A stretch of DNA of 64,000 nucleotides from Candidatus Zixiibacteriota bacterium. GTDB taxonomy: Bacteria; Zixibacteria; MSB-5A5; JAABVY01; JAHJOQ01. The notes beneath the pieces were generated by a model. The model saw only the letters and a list, made by a program, of their open reading frames with translations, was not told where the DNA came from and ran no database searches. The stretch spans positions 1 to 64,000 of the forward strand of contig JAHJOQ010000060.1 of NCBI GenBank assembly GCA_018820315.1. The letters run 5' to 3'. Within the stretch, counting starts at the first letter, position 1, and every line of letters starts with the position of its first letter. Below, one piece after another: positions 42,916 through 51,171 of this stretch. The position numbers and the translations under genes are program-made.

Positions 42916-44127
42916 ATGAATGATGCTTCCGCAACTGAGCTATCGTTAACAGGGTACCGGGTTCTCGACCTGTCCCGGATTCTTGCCGGTCCATACTGCA
43001 CCATGATTCTCGGGGATCAAGGCGCCGAGGTGATTAAGGTGGAGCAGCCGGGCACCGGCGATGATACCCGCACCTGGGGACCACCTTTCTCCGGCGGTGA
43101 AAGCGCCTACTATCTTTGCTGCAACCGGAACAAGAAATCAATCGTCATCGACCTCAAGCAACCTGCGGGCTTGGAACTCGTACGCGATCTGGTCAAAGTC
43201 TCCGATGTCCTGGTTGAGAATTTCACACCCGGTTTGACGAAACGCTTCGGTCTGGACTACGGAACGCTTCACGAACTCAACCCGCGACTGATCTACGCCT
43301 CCATCACGGCATACGGTCACGATGGCCCTTATCGGGAACGGCCCGGATACGATATGGTGCTCTCCGCTGTCGGCGGTCTCATGTGGATTACCGGCGAACA
43401 GGACGGGAACCCATGCAAAGTCGGTGTGGCGGTCACCGATGTGCTCACGGGTGTCTACGCGTCGAGTGCGATCACCTCCGCCCTGTTATGGCGGGAACGC
43501 TCCGGCCGGGGACAATTCCTCGACATCAGTCTCCTCGACGTCCAGGTCTCCGGTCTGGCCAACATCGCCAGTAACTACCTGGTCGCAGGCAAGGAGGCCC
43601 AGCGCTGGGGTACTGCGCACGAGTCGATTATTCCTTATCAGGTATTTAACACCAAGGACCGTCCGATTGCAATCGCGGTGGCGAATCAGAAACTATGGGT
43701 TAATTTCTGCAAGCTGGTCGGCAAGGAGGGCTGGCTGAGTGACCAGCGGTTCGAGTCTAATCCCAAGCGCGTCGAGAATCGCGAGACACTCCTGCCGCTT
43801 GTCGCCGCGTTGTTCGCTCAGAAGACGTGTGATGAGTGGATGGAACTGCTGGTCGGCGCAGCGATTCCGTGCGGTCCAGTCAACAATATGCAGCATCTGT
43901 TTGACGATCCGCAGGTGCGGCACAGGGGCATGATCGCCGAAGTGCCACATCCCACAATCGGCACGCTCCGTCTCACCGGAATACCTATTAAGGCTTCCGA
44001 AACGCCGGGAACCATTCGCCTTCACCCACCCCTCCTTGGCGAGCACACGGACGAGGTGCTGTCCGGAGTGCTGGATTACTCATCCGATCAAATCGAGGTG
44101 TTGAAAGCTCAGGGTGCAGTCACATAA
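42916..44127 (+). CDS. Class III (CaiB/BaiF) CoA-transferase
   Basis: About 403 residues of the CaiB/BaiF family: GYRVLDLSRILAGPYCTMIL followed by GDQGAEVIKVE at the N-terminus, NRNKKSIVIDLKQPAG, and the catalytic aspartate expected in RPGYDMVLSAVGGLM near residue 150. Such enzymes swap CoA between acids, often with succinyl-CoA as donor. Glutarate and aromatic or benzylsuccinate-type acids are known substrates in the family. Lying beside the molybdoenzyme operon in an aromatic-degradation region, it could activate an aromatic acid or glutarate without ATP. The gene stands alone with its own promoter; the substrate is inferred only loosely. Confidence 0.82.
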   Translation: MNDASATELSLTGYRVLDLSRILAGPYCTMILGDQGAEVIKVEQPGTGDDTRTWGPPFSGGESAYYLCCNRNKKSIVIDLKQPAGLELVRDLVKVSDVLVENFTPGLTKRFGLDYGTLHELNPRLIYASITAYGHDGPYRERPGYDMVLSAVGGLMWITGEQDGNPCKVGVAVTDVLTGVYASSAITSALLWRERSGRGQFLDISLLDVQVSGLANIASNYLVAGKEAQRWGTAHESIIPYQVFNTKDRPIAIAVANQKLWVNFCKLVGKEGWLSDQRFESNPKRVENRETLLPLVAALFAQKTCDEWMELLVGAAIPCGPVNNMQHLFDDPQVRHRGMIAEVPHPTIGTLRLTGIPIKASETPGTIRLHPPLLGEHTDEVLSGVLDYSSDQIEVLKAQGAVT

Positions 44128-44151
44128 GGCTGACCAGAGCGAGTAGTCGAA

Positions 44152-45003
44152 CTACCCGCCTGTACAGATAACTCGGGCGGAATGTGTGAACACAGTTGCG
44201 CGCGTCTCACGAACAAAAGCACATAGCGTGATGTTGCATTTGCTCGCCACGTCGATCGCCATTGATGTCGGAGCGGATACGGCGGTGATCAATTCGATCC
44301 CAGCGCGAGCGCACTTGCCAACCATCTCCAGGCTGAGTCGGCTGGTGAGCGCCGCCCCCCGACCGGAGGTCCGGATGTCGGCCAGCAGGCACTTTCCGAT
44401 TGCCTTGTCGAGCGCATTGTGGCGGCCAGTGTCCTCGGCGTAGGAGAGAATCTTTCCGGCCTCATCATATACAGCCGCTGCATGTGTCCCACCACTTGCT
44501 TCGAACAGACTCTGCCGCTTGCGTAGGGCGCCGTGGACGGAACGCAGCAGTTTGGCCTTGATTCTTAACGTATCGTCGACGCTTGGCAGTGCATCAATTC
44601 GCTCCTTGAGATTCTCACTCCCGCATGCTCCGCAGGAAGAAACGATCATCAAATTACGGCCTGCATCGCCGATCCTCGGAATCCTGTCAGCCAACCGGAC
44701 GCGAATGATGTTAGGATCATCGTCGCATTTCTTGAGAGCTTCGAAATCGCCCATCTGCTCGACGATGCCCTCGGTAAGAAGGAAACCAACCGCCAAGGCT
44801 CGCCTGTCGGTGGGAGTGCACAGAAGTGTATAAGTTTCCACGCCCTCCACGTCGATCGTCATAGGGACTTCCACGACGACACAGACTTCCTCCTCCTTAG
44901 GCTGATCCGCAGCATCTCCCGTCGAGATGCGATCCGCCAGCACGTACCGCACGGCTTCTGGAGACTGGTCTGGTCTATCCTCGGTCAACTCACTCCACTC
45001 CAT
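44152..45003 (-). CDS. fdhD: FdhD-type sulfurtransferase for bis-MGD enzymes
   Basis: A 283-residue FdhD. The C-terminal two thirds show LLCTPTDRRALAVGFLLTEGI, the essential cysteine loop SSCGACGSENL (about residues 124-134) and YAEDTGRHNALDKAIG. FdhD passes sulfur from a cysteine desulfurase to the molybdenum of bis-MGD cofactors. It is the last gene of the operon with the molybdoenzyme at 46760-49438, which points to that enzyme as client even though it is not a formate dehydrogenase by active-site sequence. Gap to the NrfD gene: 48 bp. Confidence 0.9.
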   Translation of the reverse strand: MEWSELTEDRPDQSPEAVRYVLADRISTGDAADQPKEEEVCVVVEVPMTIDVEGVETYTLLCTPTDRRALAVGFLLTEGIVEQMGDFEALKKCDDDPNIIRVRLADRIPRIGDAGRNLMIVSSCGACGSENLKERIDALPSVDDTLRIKAKLLRSVHGALRKRQSLFEASGGTHAAAVYDEAGKILSYAEDTGRHNALDKAIGKCLLADIRTSGRGAALTSRLSLEMVGKCARAGIELITAVSAPTSMAIDVASKCNITLCAFVRETRATVFTHSARVICTGG

Positions 45004-45051
45004 CGATGCACTGATTTTCGAATGTAGCGATGTCTTCGCAAATAACCGGCA

Positions 45052-46026
45052 TTACTTGGGCGGAAGCAAGCCGATGTCCGGCTTCGGCTCCTTGGGTCGG
45101 TGGATCCGACGGAACTCGAAACCAGCTATGTTTAGCGTTGGCAGAGCACCACAAATTAGAACTGCCTGTCTCAGGATCAGTCCGCCCACCAGTCCTAATA
45201 TCGCACCAATCGCAACGACGGTGGAAACGCCTGTTCCAGCTTCGGCTGTTGAGCGATATACGATTAGCATCAGAATTAGCGGCGCGGCCAGTCCAAGGAT
45301 GAAGTATCCGATGATGAACATGCGCTTGCGCAGGATGCGCATCGCCGATTCTCTGGGGTCGGGCTGACGAAAAGCAGCCTGCAGGAAGAAAATGATTACA
45401 AGCACTTCCAGAACTACCAGGCCGGCCGCTTCGAGCGCCATTGTCCACAGAGGCTCCAGTGTGGCAGCGGTCGTACCGAACAACGTTATACCGAGCATGA
45501 TAGCGAAATGACCAGTCACCGTCGCAGAGACAACGAATACCACCGGCACCACACCCGAGCGCCAGAACGGTATCCCTTTGGACGCGCTGAGCAGGATACC
45601 AGTGTAGGCCATCGTCCCGATGGCAAACACGAGTCCCGCAATAGCGATGACGTCAATGGTAGTTTTGCCTCCGGCCGTCGCACCGACATTCGTGAACTGA
45701 TGAAGGATCAGATGCATGAACGACAAGATCATGAAACACGCAATTATCAAGGTGCCGCGGGCGATCCAGGAAGTCCCTGGCTTCATGGCGGCGAGAACGG
45801 CTCGGCTCGGCGAACCAAGGTCCGCAATGAGGAAGAGAGTTCCAATCAGGAGAGCCGGGAAACCGATCCACAGCCCAACGGTCGTAGACAGTTCGAGACC
45901 TGTTCCCAGGAATCTGTTGACGGCGGCGATCGTGTAAGCTCCGCCGCCGACGCCTCCGAGAAATAAGTAGACGGCAATAAGCCAACCCCAGTCATGTTGC
46001 AACTGACCATTAACTTTCGGATCCAT
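45052..46026 (-). CDS. NrfD-type membrane anchor (PadD-like candidate)
   Basis: A 324-residue integral membrane protein with eight or nine hydrophobic segments. The first contains WGWLIAVYLFLGGVGGGAYTIAA, the conserved NrfD/PsrC beginning. NrfD proteins anchor Fe-S and molybdenum subunits and exchange electrons with quinones. A GGGAGAAG SD precedes the ATG. It is the third gene of the three-subunit complex; its size (about 35 kDa) fits the PadD subunit of phenylacetyl-CoA:acceptor oxidoreductase, but NrfD proteins of many other complexes have the same length. Confidence 0.82.
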   Translation of the reverse strand: MDPKVNGQLQHDWGWLIAVYLFLGGVGGGAYTIAAVNRFLGTGLELSTTVGLWIGFPALLIGTLFLIADLGSPSRAVLAAMKPGTSWIARGTLIIACFMILSFMHLILHQFTNVGATAGGKTTIDVIAIAGLVFAIGTMAYTGILLSASKGIPFWRSGVVPVVFVVSATVTGHFAIMLGITLFGTTAATLEPLWTMALEAAGLVVLEVLVIIFFLQAAFRQPDPRESAMRILRKRMFIIGYFILGLAAPLILMLIVYRSTAEAGTGVSTVVAIGAILGLVGGLILRQAVLICGALPTLNIAGFEFRRIHRPKEPKPDIGLLPPK

Positions 46027-46083
46027 AGCACTTCTCCCAAATGACTGCCCGCTGTATGCGGCCTGTCCGATTCTCTGGCACGA

Positions 46084-46767
46084 TCACCTCGGAAAGAGGT
46101 AGTACACCTTGGGCTTGTTCCCGAACTCCAGATTCAGTACCTGCCCGCGCTCCTTCTTGATCAGGATGGACACTTCGCTGTTCGGGTCGTCGATAAGTCC
46201 GAATATACGTGCCTTGGCAGGGCACGCCTCTACGCACGCCGGCTGTTTGCCCTCGACGATCCTGTCCAGGCAAAAATCGCATTTCGTCGCCACGCCGACG
46301 CCTGATTTTTTCTCCCACGCCTTTTTCTGGAACTCCTCCAGAGGCGAAAGAGGGAGTCCATCGGGGAAATAACTCTCCCACTTCTCCACGCTGTACCGCG
46401 CGCCATAAGGACACGCCATCATGCAGTACTTGCATCCCATACACTTGTCTTTTTCCACTATCACGATCCCGTCGTCCCGCTTCTGTGTGGCTCCAGTAGG
46501 ACACACTTCCATACACGATGGTTCCTCGCACTGCATGCAAAGCACAGGAAGGGCTTGCCGGACGGCATTGGGATAAGTGCCCACCTCACTCATTAGCACA
46601 CGTGCCCAGAAAACGCCCGGTGGCGTATGGTTCGCGGTCTTGCAGGCCATGGCGCAGGCGTAACACCCGTAGCACCTCTTGAGATCGATGACCATTCCGT
46701 ATTGTGGCATATCTGGCTCCGGTCGTGACGGTTTCACGACATCCTGACTCATTATTCGACTATTCAT
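46084..46767 (-). CDS. Four-cluster Fe-S electron-transfer subunit (PadC/DmsB-like)
   Basis: A 227-residue ferredoxin-like subunit with four cysteine groups for [4Fe-4S] clusters: CYGCYACAMAC, CMQCEEPSCMEVCPTGA, CMGCKYCMMACPYGA and CDFCLDRIVEGKQPACVEAC. This is the standard DmsB/PsrB/PadC arrangement that bridges the molybdenum subunit to the NrfD anchor. There is no signal peptide. It overlaps the catalytic-subunit gene by 8 bp. Confidence 0.88.
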   Translation of the reverse strand: MNSRIMSQDVVKPSRPEPDMPQYGMVIDLKRCYGCYACAMACKTANHTPPGVFWARVLMSEVGTYPNAVRQALPVLCMQCEEPSCMEVCPTGATQKRDDGIVIVEKDKCMGCKYCMMACPYGARYSVEKWESYFPDGLPLSPLEEFQKKAWEKKSGVGVATKCDFCLDRIVEGKQPACVEACPAKARIFGLIDDPNSEVSILIKKERGQVLNLEFGNKPKVYYLFPR

Positions 46768-49438
46768 CTGCCTTGTAGATCTTCACTCGGGCGCAGATGT
46801 CCTGGTTGAAAGTAAGCGGATCGGTGTGATCCAGATCCATCTCCACCAAGTCGTTAAAGAATGTTCCCTTGTTCCTGGCAATAGGCATGTACTTGCCCCA
46901 GTGACCCGCGACGGCGGCTATGGCAAGATGATGTGGTTCGATCCCCTCGCTGAGGGAGACCCAGCCCTTTACACGATGGCCCTCCGGATTCTCAAGCCAG
47001 ACCTTGTCGCCGTCAGCAATCCCCTTCGCCCTGGCTGTCTCCAAATGCATTTGCACTGCGTAAACGTTCGGATCCTCCTGCGAACATTCATCGAGATAAG
47101 GATTCTGCTGCGTCATCGAGTTGGTGTGCATGACTGCGCGCCAGTAGAAAGTGTGCATATCGTATTCAGGATTGTCTTCGGTGTGCGTTGGGCACGGATA
47201 CCAGTCCGCTAGCGCTTTGAAGCGAGACCAGTCAAAGTCGAAAAAGTCCTTGCCGCCATATTCGTTCCACAGCTTGTCGATTTGCTCACCGGAGTCGATG
47301 AAGTACTCGAAGTAGATCGGTACCCTCGAGGGATTGAACCACTTCCAGTATACGTCCTCCTTCTTCTTCGGCCAGGTGAACACACCTGTTTTCCTCACAT
47401 GTTCGAGGCCGTGCTTTTCGCCAAACCGGTCCTTGAGCAGGCGGTCGGTAACATCCTCCCAGGAATGAAAGACGCTACCGTCTTCCGTCAGCTTGTACTT
47501 TTCTTCCATCTCACCGCCATACCGCACTCCGATCGAGTCGTTGAGCCCCTTGTAGAAACGGCCGTGGATGTCGAGGCGCTTACAGATTTCCAGCATGACC
47601 TCGTTGAAATCGCGCCGTTCGTGTAGCGGGTCGACCACCGGCTGCCGGATTGTCCAGCCCCAATCGTCCTCACCTTGCGGATGAGAGAAGGTCGAGGGGA
47701 AGCTCACTGCCGGTGTGTAGCGCTCGAGGAAACAGGCATCAGGCAGCACGATATCCGCCACCGCCTCTTCAAATTCCGTGATATAAAGTTGGAACGAAAA
47801 GATAAAGTTGAATTTCTTCAGAAAGTTTTCCGTTACCGCCTCCGAATTGCCCATCGTCATTACGGAGTTAGAGCCAAAATTGATCATGACATCCGGCTTG
47901 TACGGGATTTTGAAGCGTTCCAGCATCTCGAACCATCTCGGGCTGGTTATGGTAAATGCATTATAAATCGAAGTCGGAAACATGTCGTGCAAATCCAGTC
48001 GGGTCGGTGCCTGCGGCACACGCATTGGGTATGGCTTGTGGTCGTACACCCAGGTCTTGGCGACCAGCAGACCGTCCGGACATGGGTACGGTATTTGATA
48101 AGGTTTGCCGGTCTTTTCGTATCCACTTCCGACCGCTGCTCCCAAACCGAGTGCGCTGCCGTAGGTGTCAGCCGCACCGACCATGTGGTTCACCATATCG
48201 ATTGAGAGACAAGTCCAGCCGGAGTTAGTGTGTCCCTGGCTGCCACGGAAGAAGTGTGTCGCGACAGGACGTTTGGGGATCCTTTTCGGACCGTTGCTGG
48301 TCTCGATTGTGACCGTTGATCCGATCTCGGCCGCTTCGCCGAATTCCCTGGCAATGCGGCTAACGGTAGCAGCCGGCACCCAGGTGATCTTCTCTACATA
48401 CTCCGGCGTATACCTCTTGACGTGTTCCTTCAAGAGGTCGAAGGACGGACGGCACTCTGTACCGTTGACAGGGTAGGTGCCGGTAAGCGCGACCTCGTGG
48501 GCTTCATCCTCGTACTCGACCCGCGTCACAGATGGATCGTTGTGGACCTTGGGGCAGTTATCGATCAGGTCCCACACGAGCGGCTTGTTGGTCTCCGGAT
48601 CGCGCATGTATCGCCCGTCGGAGGGCTGAATTAGGTACGGACCATTGGTCTTGTACATCAAATACTCGGCGTCGTAGATGCCGTGTTCGTTGAGGAGCGA
48701 GTTGACCAGTCCGAGAGCCAGTGCACCATCTGTGCCGACACGGATTGGCACCCACTCGTGCGCTTTGGAGGCCTGGGCACTCTGGAAGGGATCGAAGACA
48801 ATATTCTTGAAGCCGCGAGCCCGGGCGTCGGCAACCTGCGTGGCGTTCTGGACGGCCACGTGACCTGCGCCGTGTCCCTTGGAGCAACCGAAGTTCAGTG
48901 CGTAGTTACAGTGCGCGAAGTCCGGGATGATCGACCAGGATACATGCATGATGCCGTTCATGAAGTGGGCGCCGTTGCCGCAGTGCAGCCCGCCGCCGGA
49001 TACCCAGTAGTTTGGTGTGCCGAAACCCTTCATGAAGCCGATGACCCCGAAACGGATCTCCGATGCCTGAGTCGTTGTCGCCTGGAAATAAGCCCCTCGC
49101 GGGTCTCGCTCGCGACACTCCTTCAGTTTCTGCACAATCGTGTCGAGTGCTTCTTCCCACGAGATACGCTTCCACATGGGATCGACCTTAAGCCCTTTCT
49201 CAGGATTGGTGCGTTTCAGAGGGTAATTCACCCGATAGGGATCGTATAACAACTGCTGCGCAGCCAAACCCTTAACGCAGATATGACCCCGCCCTGTGGG
49301 TGCATCCGGATTCCCGGCCAGCTCGGTGACGATTCCATTCTGACGGCGTGCCCTGATACCGCACATACAGTAGCATTGTCCACAACTGGTTGGTATCCAA
49401 ACATCTTCGTCAACATGGGACTTGGGTGAAACGACCAT
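46760..49438 (-). CDS. Molybdopterin (bis-MGD) oxidoreductase catalytic subunit, cytoplasmic; PadB-like candidate
   Basis: An 892-residue DMSO-reductase-family enzyme. The N-terminal [4Fe-4S] cysteines are C19, C22, C26 and C54 (TSCGQCYCMCGI, GHICVKG). C153 in GGGLHCGNGAHF aligns with the metal-ligand cysteine of Phs/Psr-type enzymes (compare THASTCPAGK). No twin-arginine signal is present, so the catalytic site should face the cytoplasm. The next genes encode a four-cluster Fe-S protein, an NrfD anchor and FdhD. These sizes (about 100, 25 and 35 kDa) fit phenylacetyl-CoA:acceptor oxidoreductase PadBCD, which converts cytoplasmic phenylacetyl-CoA to phenylglyoxylate. A thiosulfate- or polysulfide-type reductase is the alternative but would normally be exported. 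Formate dehydrogenase is unlikely because the Cys/Sec-His pair is missing. Confidence 0.78.
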   Translation of the reverse strand: MVVSPKSHVDEDVWIPTSCGQCYCMCGIRARRQNGIVTELAGNPDAPTGRGHICVKGLAAQQLLYDPYRVNYPLKRTNPEKGLKVDPMWKRISWEEALDTIVQKLKECRERDPRGAYFQATTTQASEIRFGVIGFMKGFGTPNYWVSGGGLHCGNGAHFMNGIMHVSWSIIPDFAHCNYALNFGCSKGHGAGHVAVQNATQVADARARGFKNIVFDPFQSAQASKAHEWVPIRVGTDGALALGLVNSLLNEHGIYDAEYLMYKTNGPYLIQPSDGRYMRDPETNKPLVWDLIDNCPKVHNDPSVTRVEYEDEAHEVALTGTYPVNGTECRPSFDLLKEHVKRYTPEYVEKITWVPAATVSRIAREFGEAAEIGSTVTIETSNGPKRIPKRPVATHFFRGSQGHTNSGWTCLSIDMVNHMVGAADTYGSALGLGAAVGSGYEKTGKPYQIPYPCPDGLLVAKTWVYDHKPYPMRVPQAPTRLDLHDMFPTSIYNAFTITSPRWFEMLERFKIPYKPDVMINFGSNSVMTMGNSEAVTENFLKKFNFIFSFQLYITEFEEAVADIVLPDACFLERYTPAVSFPSTFSHPQGEDDWGWTIRQPVVDPLHERRDFNEVMLEICKRLDIHGRFYKGLNDSIGVRYGGEMEEKYKLTEDGSVFHSWEDVTDRLLKDRFGEKHGLEHVRKTGVFTWPKKKEDVYWKWFNPSRVPIYFEYFIDSGEQIDKLWNEYGGKDFFDFDWSRFKALADWYPCPTHTEDNPEYDMHTFYWRAVMHTNSMTQQNPYLDECSQEDPNVYAVQMHLETARAKGIADGDKVWLENPEGHRVKGWVSLSEGIEPHHLAIAAVAGHWGKYMPIARNKGTFFNDLVEMDLDHTDPLTFNQDICARVKIYKADE

Positions 49439-49499
49439 GGATTGACTCCTGCTTCGTCTGAGTTAGTCCGGCTATTCCTGGCGAACGAAAACAAACCTG

Positions 49500-49527
49500 A
49501 GTATAACTCGGATAATCGCCAAGTCAA
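49500..49527 (-). promoter_or_regulatory. Sigma-70 promoter for the molybdoenzyme-fdhD operon
   Basis: Minus strand TTGACT (49522-49527), 16 bp spacer, TATACT (49500-49505): five of six matches in each box. It lies about 60 bp upstream of the catalytic-subunit ATG, which itself has CAGGAGT at good spacing. Confidence 0.65.
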
Positions 49528-49866
49528 ACAGTTTTTCGACGATCGAATGCAAATTTACACAGAAGAGGGGCTGTTGCCGAAGAGGGGTTTTGTGCTTCTG
49601 ATCTAAAGAGCTACTTTGTGATGCGAGCACGCTCGCGATAAAATGCGGAGGAATGGTGGGATGAAGTTGGGGTTTGCTATCTTGTAGTTGTATCGATTGC
49701 ACCTTTCTGGGTTACCAGCAGAGTAGGCGTTTCAGATTCAAGGCTGAAGCGGTGAAAGGCATCACACAAGCTTGTTCGAACCTTGGAACCAAGCCTTGGG
49801 GAATTGAGATCAAACGGCTATTTCTTACTTCAGCAGGCACATTGGGAAGATTGCTCAGGAGAATGA

Positions 49867-50381
49867 GACACTTCCTACCAATCTCCGGACACTAGTCGAG
49901 AGACGCTGCTGAGTCAGAAGACAACACTTAAGAGATCAATAGAGAATTTGTTGGTTGTAGCGGAAGAAGGCAAGCTCACGGATTCACTCAAGAAGCGGTT
50001 GGTTGTAAAGGAGTCTCAACTTCAGAATGTCGAGCGAGAGTTGGCGAATTTGACAGGCCAGATATCCACAATCGAAGACATCGACTCAGCGTGGGTGAGA
50101 AGGAAGCTCTCACGACTCAGCGAGCTGCTGCAGAATCACACCGAAGCTATCGGTGTATTTCGGACTGCATTGAAGAATGTGTTCCCCGACAAGCTTGTAG
50201 TCAGAGCAGTCGAACACTCCGGAAGAACTTCATCAAGATACATGGAAAGGTAATGCCGCTTAATATGCTCGCTGAAAGTGGACTTCCAATGGTGTTAAAT
50301 AGCGGTGCAGGGACTTGCAACACCATTGGAACAATCATACCAGTCGAAGTGACCATCGTCCAAAACCGCAAAGTGGCCTAA
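49867..50381 (+). pseudogene. Decayed serine recombinase, C-terminal region
   Basis: From 49867 one frame reads LKRSIENLLVVAEEGKLTD and later WVRRKLSRLSELLQNHTEA, the long coiled-coil tail of large serine recombinases that follows their zinc ribbon. Near 50220 the reading shifts to another frame, which carries IKIHGKVMPLNMLAESGLP, then SGAGTCNTIGTIIPVEV and a stop at 50381. The catalytic N-terminal half is missing and the upstream sequence is closed by stops, so this is a fragment. It implies that an integrative element once sat here. Nothing recognisable was found from 49528 to 49866 except a short palindrome at 49623-49636. Confidence 0.65.
50297..50381 (+). repeat. Dispersed tail repeat, copy A
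   Basis: 85 bp ending in a stop codon, colinear and gap-free with copy B at 58817-58901; copy C at 61218-61295 matches over the last 78 bp. The first 23 bases of A and B are identical. All three translate to a GAGTC(N/S)xIGxxIPxEVxV-type C-terminus. Confidence 0.75.
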
Positions 50382-50688
50382 AGACAGGGAGATACACACA
50401 CGCAGAGAAACAGATTTCGTTTGCAGATGCAAGGTGGATTCTGAGATCTGGCAATGGGACACTCATGATTGCCTCGATTCCGCAATGCCATACCTACGAA
50501 AATATTTTCCAAACCTTAGGCTATGAATGCTCGTTTCAAACAGAAGGAAGAAAGTCAAGAAACCCGGTGTTACACTGACAGGTTCTGACAGGGGCAATGC
50601 CTATAATTACACAGGGTTAATATAACTTGTCCACTCGATGTCAATTCGAAGTCGCACGATCAGATTGGCAGAAGAGATGGTTCTTGTA
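50382..50688. other. Intergenic stretch after the recombinase fragment
   Basis: About 300 bp with no supportable gene. It contains only short frames; no repeat or RNA gene was recognised before the promoter at 50689. Confidence 0.45.
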
Positions 50689-50717
50689 TTGACTGAGATT
50701 GAATATTGGTGTATTCT
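50689..50717 (+). promoter_or_regulatory. Sigma-70 promoter before the small secreted protein and sigma-54 activator genes
   Basis: TTGACT (50689-50694), 17 bp spacer, TATTCT (50712-50717). It probably expresses both 50798-51145 and the regulator 51172-53325, which are 26 bp apart. Confidence 0.6.
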
Positions 50718-50797
50718 AGTTTAGCATCCTTCTGATCCTGACAACTGAGCAGAGAGCATTTGAAGAAATAGATATTACTTTAACGGGAGATGTGACA

Positions 50798-51145
50798 ATG
50801 AAACGGGTGATTCTGTCCCTCACCCTCGCGTTGTTGATGCTGGGATTGGTCTGTCCCACGATCTCGCAAGCCGACGACAGCGCGACACCGGCCGCATCGA
50901 GCGCAAGCTCTGCCGCCGCACAAAGCACTCCTACCGCATCAGCCGAAACATTCCCGCCTGAAACTGAGAACAGCTCACTGGGGTCTGTTCTCGATGATCT
51001 CCTTGAAATGGCCTCATCGCTGACCGACCTGTTCGGAGACGATATCGAACCACCAAGCATGTCCGGCACTCCACCCGGAGATCCAGTAATCAGTGACAGT
51101 CGGCCGGATGGGGATGATGGTGGCTGGGATGATGACATGAAATGA
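50798..51145 (+). CDS. Small exported acidic protein, unknown function
   Basis: A 115-residue protein from the ATG at 50798 with GGGAG upstream. Residues 1-25 form a Sec signal peptide (MKRVILSLTLALLMLGLV... ending SQA). The rest is of low complexity: an Ala/Ser/Thr/Pro-rich linker, a short amphipathic stretch SLGSVLDDLLEMASSLTDLF, and an Asp/Gly-rich acidic tail. I recognise no family. It is co-oriented with and 26 bp upstream of the sigma-54 activator of the peptide system, so it may be a cell-surface partner or sensor input for that regulator, but this is a guess. There is only one cysteine, inside the signal peptide. Confidence 0.6.
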   Translation: MKRVILSLTLALLMLGLVCPTISQADDSATPAASSASSAAAQSTPTASAETFPPETENSSLGSVLDDLLEMASSLTDLFGDDIEPPSMSGTPPGDPVISDSRPDGDDGGWDDDMK

Positions 51146-51171
51146 GAATCCAGAATTTGGAGTAGAGGGTA

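Noticed and set aside
46760-49438. Formate dehydrogenase, suggested by the adjacent fdhD
   Set aside because: The expected Cys/Sec-His active-site pair is missing; C153 sits in an HCGNGAH context more like Phs/Psr/PadB enzymes. FdhD serves bis-MGD enzymes more widely.
50641-50700. Second sigma-54 promoter upstream of the small exported protein (TGGCAG near 50676)
   Set aside because: The downstream element reads ATGG where TTGC is needed, and a good sigma-70 promoter overlaps the same region.
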